This document shows, one piece after another, positions 56,753 to 64,000 of a stretch of 64,000 bases of DNA. The stretch is from the NCBI RefSeq assembly GCF_000219625.1, contig NC_018206.1:496001-560000 (forward strand), in the 5' to 3' direction. The position numbers were made by a program, and so were the translations under genes. This DNA is from Zymoseptoria tritici IPO323. Its lineage: Eukaryota; Ascomycota; Dothideomycetes; Mycosphaerellales; Mycosphaerellaceae. Positions within the stretch are counted from its first letter, which is position 1. Each line of letters opens with the position of its first letter. The notes under the pieces are model-generated. The model was not told where the DNA came from. It ran no database searches and saw only the letters and a list, made by a program, of their open reading frames with translations.

Positions 56753-58100
56753 CTACTTCTTCTTCTTCTCCTCCACCGGCACATTCTCATGCTTAATCGT
56801 CAAACACCAAATATCCAAATAATCACAAATGCTCACAATCACATCCAGCACGAAACTCCCGTGCACACCCACCGCGAGTCCCAAACACGTAAACATGAAC
56901 GCGACCTGGTACGTTCCCTCGCCCAGAGAACTTGGCCATCCGGCCCAGTGCCCGACATTCCTCTGCAGCACCGGTCCCAGACTGTCCAGCACGCCATAGA
57001 CGAGCGGGAGGACGATGACGTTGTGGTAGGGGAAAGAGGACTTGGTGAGGTGTGCTGTGATCATCAGGCCGACGGAGTAAGCGTTGATCAGCGCCACGTA
57101 GAGGATGAAGGGGACCAGGTGGTGGTGTAGGATGATGGGTTGGAGGTACAGGTAGGAGATGATCAAGAACCAGGAAGCGGCGAAGGGGAGTAGACCGAGG
57201 AGTGCGACGCGGGTTCGTTGGCCGCGCTCGCGACGGGCTTTGAGGACGTTGCGGGAGGACTCGAGGACGTTGCCGATGAGCATCAGGCCGCCGTACCACA
57301 TGTAAAAGTCGCCGAAGTCCATGGTGTAGAAGACGGAGGGGAGGAAGGAGAAGTGCGGCACGCCGAGGGTGGGGAGCATGGGTTGTAGCCAGTAGGAGCC
57401 GCCGGTGAAGGCTGTGATGCCGTAGACGATGCAGAGGGTGAGGATTCCTTCGACGGGGCCGGAGACCAGGCCGAGGGTGAGGGTGTGGGTGTGGTATTCG
57501 TCCCAGGTTTGGACGTAGAAGGTGAGGAGGCCTGAGTCGTGTGGTCAGTATCATGACGCCTTCAGATCTGGGCCAAGAAGGAACTCACCTCCAAACATAA
57601 TCATAACCGTCCTCCATCCCATCCCAAACCTCATACAAGCCGCGAAGACCAGCACTTCCAGCCCGGTATTCAGTGCATCAACACCATGATCGAACAGCTC
57701 TCCCAGCGGTCCACTCTGTCCTGTGCGACGAGCCTGCGTGCCATCAATCGCGTCCAGTGTTTGATACAGAAACAAGCCAATCGACCACGACGCATACACC
57801 CAGCTTGGACATTCCTGGTCGAGAGTCGGAGTGTAGTAGAGAAGAGTGAGGATGTTGATGATGACGAAGGAGAATCCGAGGAGGGTGATGGCGTTGGGCG
57901 CAACGGTCAAGGGGAAGAGTTTGACGACTTGCGACCACCAGTAGGGTTTGAGGATGTACTGGGAGAGAAGGGATTTGTCGACGCCTGGTGGTGGGTGTTA
58001 GTGGTGAGTGCCGAGACATTGGAGTGAGGCACCTTAAACACATACCGGAGTATTTGTACTCTTTCAGCTTGGGGAGCTGTTCTTGTCGGATGTAGCCCAT
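56753..58100 (-). CDS. EPT1: Ethanolamine/cholinephosphotransferase (CDP-alcohol type)
   Basis: Three exons (58100-58046, 57984-57589, 57531-56753) join in phase to 409 residues. The CDP-alcohol phosphotransferase signature DG-x2-AR-x8-G-x3-D-x3-D is complete in DAIDGTQARRTGQSGPLGELFDHGVD at about residues 90-115. About eight to ten helices follow, with FGDFYMWYGG in the middle. The N-terminus GYIRQEQLPKLKEYKYSGVDKS is typical of the eukaryotic EPT1/CPT1 group. The enzyme makes phosphatidylethanolamine or phosphatidylcholine from CDP-alcohol and diacylglycerol in the ER (Kennedy pathway). Head-group choice cannot be read from sequence. The C-terminus ends EEKKKK, a possible ER-retrieval lysine signal. 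Confidence 0.93.
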
Positions 58101-58867
58101 CTTGATGAGGACACCTTGGCGGTGTTGTGCTGTGCTTATAGTCGACGCGTAAACGTGCGTGCAGGAGCTCTTCGCTGTGAGCCGAGGATGTCAATCGAAA
58201 GTGTCTCCCAGTAGCAGTGATGTTCCGGAAAGAAGTGAAATGTTGTATCTTGCTCAGAGCATTCAGACCTGATGAAGTGAGGTCGAGTTTCGCGCTTTTT
58301 TGGCAGGTTTACAAGTTTCGAGTCGCGCTTGCCAAATGACGTCGCCGAGTCGCGAAAACAATTTAGATTCCTCGAGCCTCGACGGGAACACGTGCATCAA
58401 GATATGCAATTGATAGAAGTGATGGCGGGCATTGCGGCTCAGAGACAAGAGAGTGCATCAGAGCGAAGTGCACGTGGAAAGGGACAATGCTGATATGATA
58501 TGATATGCTATGCTCAACTCTGCTCTACTGTGCAGGGCCGAAGCAGGCTCACTATTGCCCAGTTCTCTCGAGTCTCCAGCGTAGCATGTCTAGAGCTTGT
58601 CGACGGGGCTCGTGTTGATGGGAGAGAAGCAGCCATGTCCTGCCTCTTCGCTGTCAAGAGCGCCCGCCTTCGCACAGAATAGCCTATGCTTCCCTCTGCT
58701 TGTGGTATCCATGCCTCTTCCCGTGTCATTTTGCCCCTTCGTTTTTCATGTTTCCGTCCTCTCGCTTACTCCGTACACCGACACATTCTCGGACTTCTTC
58801 CAACCGCATAGACTACCGCCCTCCTGATGTGCCTGCTCTTTCATACACTACATGCAAGATGCGTTGC
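58101..58867. other. Intergenic, EPT1 promoter / NIPSNAP 3' end
   Basis: No gene was recognised. A short ATATGATATGATATGCTATG repeat lies at about 58493-58513. Confidence 0.35.
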
Positions 58868-60241
58868 TCAACCGATCGGGCTCCACGGCAGAGGCATCAT
58901 GATGCGGCTCTTCATGGACTGGATAAGCGGGACTGTCTTGTGGACCTGCAATCGCGTAAAGTCAGTCCGAAGTCCTCGTGTACATCATGTACATCTCCAT
59001 TAGACTCACCGTCTCGCCCCAACCGGGCACACTCCAGCTCTGCTCTCTGTTCGCGCGACGCTGCTCCAGATCCGCGAATTGCCACAGATGGTGGACCTCA
59101 TTGAGAGAACCGATTTGAACGAACCAAGCTGTGTCACGTCAGCACTCCATCTCTCACACCATCCCAGCATATCCGGAACATACCTCCAACGCCCTCCATA
59201 ACCTCCCTCCTCGCGGCCAATCCCTTCTGCCAATGGGTCTCCCACTCGAGCAGATTACCCGGGTGCAGTGTGTATGACCGTAACTCGAAGACACCACCGA
59301 GCTGACGCGGCGGAGAAGTCGGCCAGAAGCGGAACTCTTGCATCAGAGAGACTTCCTTCTTGGTGATGAGCGTCTTGAGTTTCTTGTCGAAGCCGGCGAA
59401 GTCGGGGTGGTGTTGGATCGTGTTGAGGGAAGCGTGGTAGCCTTCATAGCGCTGGTATTCCCAGATGTGGACTGGGGTAGCATATCGCGTCAGCAGTGCC
59501 AATCTTCATCCATATTCTCAAGGTATCCTCACCGAATGTGTCGCAATCTCCCACCTCCGTCCTCCAGCTGCCCACCAGATGCACCTTGTTCTCCGCCGCA
59601 TCCGCCACCTTCGGATACCACCCCCCGACCAACTCCACATACTCGTCCACCTTATCCGGCTTCACCTCATGCAGCACAATACTATGCACATACTTGCCTC
59701 TCGCCAGAACCTGGGAGAAGCTCCTCTCAATCTCACGATCCATCTCTCTCCCCTCCTCAGTCCCATGAATCAGACTGCTAAACAATCCCGTCCCCTTCTT
59801 CTTCCCATCAGCAGAGGAGGACTCCAATCCGCGCGCGGCTTCGGCTTCTGCGGAAGAATTCAGTGAGCCTAGACCCTGCGTGACGACGTCGGGGGTATCT
59901 TTGGCAGCGACGGGGGTGTTGTTGTCGACGATGGAGGCAGCAGAGGACATGTAGGAAGAAGAGGAGGAGGAGGAGGAAGATGACGACTTAGCGGCTTCTG
60001 ATGCAGCATTAATGGACGCAGACTGACTGTCTTTTTCTTTCTTGGCGCGGTGGTGCTCGGCGAGGTTGTCGCGGAAGGCTTTTTGTTTGGCGGCGAAGGT
60101 TTGGGCGTCGTTGGGTTTGATGTCGGAGAGGGCGGGGGCTTTGAGCCATGGAGAGGTGGTGGTGAAGGTGCGGAGGGAGGGGGTGGTGGTGGAGGAGGAG
60201 GTGGATGCCGCGAGGCGGGGTACGAGGCGACGGGTGTACAT
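58868..60241 (-). CDS. NIPSNAP-domain mitochondrial protein
   Basis: Four exons (60241-59533, 59471-59184, 59128-59010, 58945-58868) join in phase to 397 residues. The N-terminus is Arg/Ser/Thr-rich without acids (MYTRRLVPRLAASTSSSTTT), as in a mitochondrial presequence. A run of 11 serines is at about 85-95. Two ferredoxin-like NIPSNAP units follow. The first, at about 180-285, has YVHSIVLHEVKPDKVDEYVELV and VHLVGSWRTEVGDCDTFVHIWEYQRYEGY. The second, at about 295-395, has GVFELRSYTLHPGNLLEWETHW, LNEVHHLWQFADLEQR and the closing MMPLPWSPIG. In animals NIPSNAPs sit in mitochondria and mark damaged ones. The fungal role is not established. Confidence 0.9.
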
Positions 60242-60946
60242 GGTTGCAGATGTGTCTGCTTGCTGTAACGAGCAGGCGTGGGTGTAGGGGTGGATGTGTG
60301 GTATGAGGGTGTTGTGAGGGTGGTGATGCTATTGTTTGGTGTTGTCCAGTCGCGGGGAGTACGTCGGCCCGTCGTCGGTGTGAATGGAGCTCACTCTTGC
60401 TCTTCTCGGTTCAGTCAATGTCTGCGTCCCGCTGCGTTCAGATGCCCTCCCTGGTCGATGGTCGCTTTGTACCGGTCTTGGTTGGTGTGCAGCACGTCGT
60501 TAGCGAGACGGTCAGCTCTGCGAACGTGATGAGCTCCATGCTCCTTCCCCACTTTCCCCAGGCATCTTGCCCAATCAGCGATGATGCCCAGTCTTACTAC
60601 GACATGGACTACTCGAACCGAACTAGTACTCCACACACAGAATGGTCAGGCCTCAGGCAGACGCAACGATAGCAGTGAAGACCCCTCACGGTATGACAGT
60701 ACACAGGGCTTCCAACGGCATGAACAAGAATGTGTAAACAAGAGTGTGTGGGCAGTAGGAATGCTGAAATGTCGCTCACTATAGACGGCCAGAATCTCAA
60801 CGTAGTCTATTCGCTCAATACGCAACAAGAATCCCAAGCCATGCCTCTATGTGTCCCATATGCACAACGCCCTGCTCTTCCATATATGCCAAGCAGACCA
60901 AATCTCCCTAAACGCAAGTCTCCCTTCAGAGGCTCTGTTCCCACGC
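60242..60946. other. Intergenic, nothing recognised
   Basis: G/T-rich DNA next to the NIPSNAP start (60265-60340). No coding evidence elsewhere. Confidence 0.35.
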
Positions 60947-62440
60947 TCACTTCCACTCCTCAACAACCCACCTCCTAACAGCCTTCATAAACTTAAAGAA
61001 CCCCACATTAAACTCCTCATGCCCATACTTCCGATCCACCACCCTCTCCGGAAACGCAATCCCCGCGCCTCCCAAACCCGGCACAACCTCCTTCCCACCA
61101 GCAAACTTAAACACCCCCCGATCATGATCAAAGACCACCTGAATCTCCCTCCCCGTCTTCCCGTCCTTCAACGTCGGCAATGGATTACGTGTATACCCAA
61201 CCGCTTGCACGACGTGACTGCAATCTTTCATCTCCTTCTCATACGTCTCCTTTTCGGCACCCTTTTCGTATGCGACTTTCGTGATGACGTTCTTGACTGG
61301 GCTGTTGGGCATTGTTTCGGGTTCGAGGTTTTCCCTTGCCCAGGCTGCTGCTTCGCCTTTTAGACCGGTGTTGTCGCGGGCGATGAAGTCGGCTTCGTAC
61401 TCGGCGTAGCGGAGGGGGTGGCGGGTGAACCATTTGACGTGGAGGTCGGGTTTGCTGGACAGGGCGAGACGGGTGAGGTTCATGAGGACCAAGACGGCGG
61501 AGTGGGAGGCTCCGACGACTCCGATTGTGGTCGGACCCAGCGCCGCTACTAGTGCGGACAGTTTCGTTGGCGATAGGGCGTCGTCCAGCTCGATGTGTTG
61601 AACCGGCAAGTCGACAGGAAGAGTTGGCTCAGAGGGGTGCGAGCCCGTACAAAGAATCACCCGCTTCGTCTGCACGGTCGTCGCGGGCTGACTCTTCCCC
61701 GCCGCGATCGCCACAGACCATCCACCTTCCCCACTGTTCAATATCGCCTCCCTGACATTGCCCTTCTCCGCCACAACACCAGGAGTCCTTACCAACCCCT
61801 CCGTCAACATCGAACAAATGTCTCCCGCCCTGCCAAGATCACACCCTTTCTCCTGATCCAGCTCCCGAATCGCCTTCAACACTTCCGGCTGAGACTTGCC
61901 ACCCACAATATCTCGAAACGGAGCCGTTGCTTCGGCAAAGTCGACGAATAGCTTCACCTTTGTGTTGGACGGTACTTCACGGTAAGCGCGATTGATACGC
62001 CCGCCGTTGAAGGCGCCGTCGACCCAGAGGATTGGTTGAATTTGTTGTTCGAGGAGGTTTCCGACGGCTGTGATTCCTGCTGGGCCGGCGCCGACGACGA
62101 GGGCTTCGTAGGATGGGTGAGAGGAGGGTGGGTGGTTGGAGGTTGATGCGGAGCGGGTTTGAGAAACATGGACGTTCAAGTGTTTTGTCTGGACGGAGTA
62201 GTACCGTACTGGAGAAGGAGATCGTATCGCGGACGGCATGGCTTTTCGATGGGATGTTCCGAGAGTTGCTTTTATTGTCCTGGCTGGGCTGCAAGGAAGG
62301 TAGGAGAACGAAGAAAGGTCTCTCGTCCCTCTTGTACTCTCGCTCCCGCTTAAGGTGACAAGCCATCGCGATGGTCCGCCGAGCTGACAGCGCGAGACAG
62401 CGCGCAGGGCATGGTTGGTAGGTCCGTGAGCGAACGACAT
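60947..62440 (-). CDS. FAD-dependent oxidoreductase, putative
   Basis: An intronless frame from ATG 62440 (context CACCATGTCG) encodes 497 residues. An inner ATG at 62239 is an alternative that would give 430 residues. The FAD-binding Rossmann motif EALVVGAGPAGITAVGNLL is at about 112-130, with a later TKRVILCTGSHPSEP (the ATG-like FAD contact). A second Rossmann-like GVVGASHSAVLVLMNL at about 310 is where NADPH would bind. VVQAVGYTRNP near the end is the last FAD contact. The pattern is that of flavin monooxygenase-like or pyridine-nucleotide oxidoreductases. The Arg/Ser-rich start suggests import into mitochondria, but this depends on the start chosen. Substrate is unknown. Confidence 0.8.
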   Translation of the reverse strand: MSFAHGPTNHALRAVSRCQLGGPSRWLVTLSGSESTRGTRDLSSFSYLPCSPARTIKATLGTSHRKAMPSAIRSPSPVRYYSVQTKHLNVHVSQTRSASTSNHPPSSHPSYEALVVGAGPAGITAVGNLLEQQIQPILWVDGAFNGGRINRAYREVPSNTKVKLFVDFAEATAPFRDIVGGKSQPEVLKAIRELDQEKGCDLGRAGDICSMLTEGLVRTPGVVAEKGNVREAILNSGEGGWSVAIAAGKSQPATTVQTKRVILCTGSHPSEPTLPVDLPVQHIELDDALSPTKLSALVAALGPTTIGVVGASHSAVLVLMNLTRLALSSKPDLHVKWFTRHPLRYAEYEADFIARDNTGLKGEAAAWARENLEPETMPNSPVKNVITKVAYEKGAEKETYEKEMKDCSHVVQAVGYTRNPLPTLKDGKTGREIQVVFDHDRGVFKFAGGKEVVPGLGGAGIAFPERVVDRKYGHEEFNVGFFKFMKAVRRWVVEEWK

Positions 62441-63482
62441 GGTGAGAACCGGAGCGGATATCAATCTGCCCTGGGGATGTTTGTGTCAAGACGGCAATCC
62501 AACACAGTCTCTACAATCTTGTTGCAGTTCCAGGTGTCCAGCCGAGATCCAGCGATTCGTGGCGATAGCTTGTAGAAATCCTCGAAGTTCGTCCCGATCC
62601 GGTCAACCCTTGGGATGCACTTCCAACACGCCAGTCGAACTCTCAATGCGATGTATGCCCTTGTCGTCGTCGTCGCTGGCAGTCTGCACCGGGCGATCGG
62701 CCGAAGAAGTGTGATCAGTCGATGTGAAGTTCGATTTCTTTTGCCCTGGCTTGTCTGTGATGACTCTTCAGAAAATTTCTAGCACGCCGGTTATGCTCCA
62801 GCCTGAAAGATTGTCCTTGATGCCCTGGGGTACTGCGGAGAGTTGATTTCTTTTCTCCTTTGGGCTTGTCGGAATCGTGTTTTATCGGAGTGTTCTTTGT
62901 GAAAGGACAATCTCGACAAGTTGAGGTGGCGTTATACAGAAAAGCTTGGCGAAGGGAAAGACAGGGCAGCAGGGGTCGCTCGTTCGAGATCGTCGACGAT
63001 TCCAATGGGCAAGTCACTTTTCGCCGATGTCAAAGTATTTTGTGTTCAGGACGATCGAACTGGACTGGTGGTAGCTGTTCTGCATGTCACGACGTGTTGG
63101 AGAAATTCATGATCGCGTCATCACGCGTCGAAGCACGACATTTCAATGCTCAGATCACACTGTGGCATATCGGAGTGAATCTGAATTGATGCAGATAGTT
63201 TTCTGGCGCATGTCCGCTTCTCTATGCACACTCATCATCAATGCCAACACGGTCCTGTCTCTTCCACCCTGTAGACTTCTCTGATTCGATAGCTCGTGTT
63301 TCCGCGATCGCTGTTCACATTATACACACCCTATGTCCAAAACTCCCACAGGCAGGGAGTCAGACTCGACAAAACAAAGCACGCGCTAAAGGCAGCCCTT
63401 GCCATTCTCGCGGCGTGAATGCACGCATCGCTTTTTGCGTTGATGGAAAAGATAAAAGCAATTTGACGAATCCAATCCACGA
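62441..63482. other. Intergenic, nothing recognised
   Basis: Promoter of the FAD enzyme on the left and the 3' side of the PAP2 gene on the right. Short open frames show no recognisable domains. Confidence 0.35.
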
Positions 63483-64000
63483 TTAAGCCACCTCCAAACT
63501 GGAGCTCGTGGCCGCACTCGGGCGCTCCGCCTTGATCCTCCTCGTCGACGGTCTTGGCTTCCTCAGTCGGAGCATGCGGAGCAGGAAAGCTTCCACAGGC
63601 AGGAGGAACAGCCAGATTCGATTGCAGAGAAACGACATCGCGACGCTGAATGTCGCAACCACCGCATCGAGGTAGTAGTGATTCGCTGTCGCCACAATGA
63701 CAGATAGCACCAGAAGCGGGTAGAGGATGCCAGCGACCACATACACAAATGAGAAGAACGGCGAGCGACCCGATCTGCGGCCACGCCATGATTGCAGCAG
63801 ACCAGAGGTGTACAGGAACGTGCAGCCGATGGTAAAGGCGTAGGTGAAATGCAAGCTGGGCATGGCGGCCAGCTGGTTGACGTTGGAGCCGCCGACCCAG
63901 ACGCTCTCGGCGTGTTCCTGACGGACGGTGTCCTTAAAGCCGAATGATTCGGGGAGGAGACGGGGTGGCATGCAGGGGTAGAAGCTGAAAATGAAGAAGG
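63483..64000 (-). CDS. PAP2-superfamily membrane protein (partial, 5' end outside)
   Basis: The frame enters from the right edge (FFIFSFYPCMPPRLLPE) and ends at TAA 63483-63485, giving the last 172 residues or so. It has the PAP2 catalytic pieces NQLAAMPSLHFTYAF (motif C2 with SLH) and VIVATANHYYLDAVVA (motif C3 with His and Asp), set between three or four membrane helices. The loop order and CMPPRLLPE...GFKDTV segment resemble the fungal PAP2_3 / inositolphosphorylceramide-synthase-like group more than soluble acid phosphatases. Substrate (a lipid phosphate or phosphoinositol) is not determined. The C-terminal tail is Arg/Ser-rich. Confidence 0.85.
   Translation of the reverse strand, partial: FFIFSFYPCMPPRLLPESFGFKDTVRQEHAESVWVGGSNVNQLAAMPSLHFTYAFTIGCTFLYTSGLLQSWRGRRSGRSPFFSFVYVVAGILYPLLVLSVIVATANHYYLDAVVATFSVAMSFLCNRIWLFLLPVEAFLLRMLRLRKPRPSTRRIKAERPSAATSSSLEVA

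Noticed and set aside
62441..62464. Upstream extension of the FAD enzyme to 62464
   Set aside because: It would start at TTG; the ATG at 62440 has a good initiation context.

Overview
The window looks like nuclear DNA of a filamentous ascomycete, most likely a Dothideomycete of the Mycosphaerella type (inference). The supporting observations are short GT-AG introns of about 50-130 bp, compact intergenic spaces, an Ecp2-like Hce2 secreted protein, several families of small cysteine-rich secreted proteins, a HET-domain gene, a fungal rhodopsin-domain protein, and repeats and pseudogenes whose stop codons fit CpA-to-TpA (RIP-like) mutation. Gene models were spliced by eye. Phase was checked arithmetically for every multi-exon model called a CDS, but no transcript data were used.

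Layout. 0-12 kb: the 5' end of an unidentified gene, a tandem pair of four-exon cysteine-rich secreted proteins, a PA-domain RING ubiquitin ligase, a six-exon aquaporin and an M28 aminopeptidase. 12.2-20.1 kb: a repeat-rich island with a nearly complete but inactivated PIF/Harbinger transposon (52-bp terminal inverted repeats, 3-bp target duplication), diverged repeats, an intact Hce2 effector-like gene, and a broken zinc-finger/recombinase-like gene. 20.2-28.1 kb: an acetyl-CoA transporter, an Arg/Asp/Ser-rich protein with a possible stop-codon readthrough or hidden intron, and SF3A1. 28.1-31.8 kb: an empty stretch ending in a 419-bp MITE (9-bp target duplication) that lies 221 bp upstream of a secreted plant-like LRR protein. 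32-40 kb: a two-helix membrane protein, a rhodopsin-domain protein, a CoA-transferase III pseudogene with four in-frame stops and one frameshift, and a decayed HET-domain gene.

40-50 kb is a housekeeping block: a glycosyltransferase-like type II membrane protein, an F-BAR/RhoGAP of RGD1 type, a PNPOx-like flavoprotein, and a PMT1-type O-mannosyltransferase whose predicted C-terminus is RDEL. 51-55.5 kb is a second secreted-protein cluster. It holds two tandem 83-residue, six-cysteine paralogues with identical exon layout and a third, knottin-like protein. 56.7-64 kb: ethanolamine/cholinephosphotransferase, a NIPSNAP-domain mitochondrial protein, an FAD oxidoreductase and a PAP2-type membrane phosphatase/synthase cut by the window end.

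No operons, CRISPR arrays, rRNA or tRNA genes were found. The main point of interest is the alternation of conserved housekeeping genes with islands of transposon relics, pseudogenes and candidate effectors. The most testable single observation is the TGA-CTA-G context at 25670, with 153 further sense codons in the same frame.
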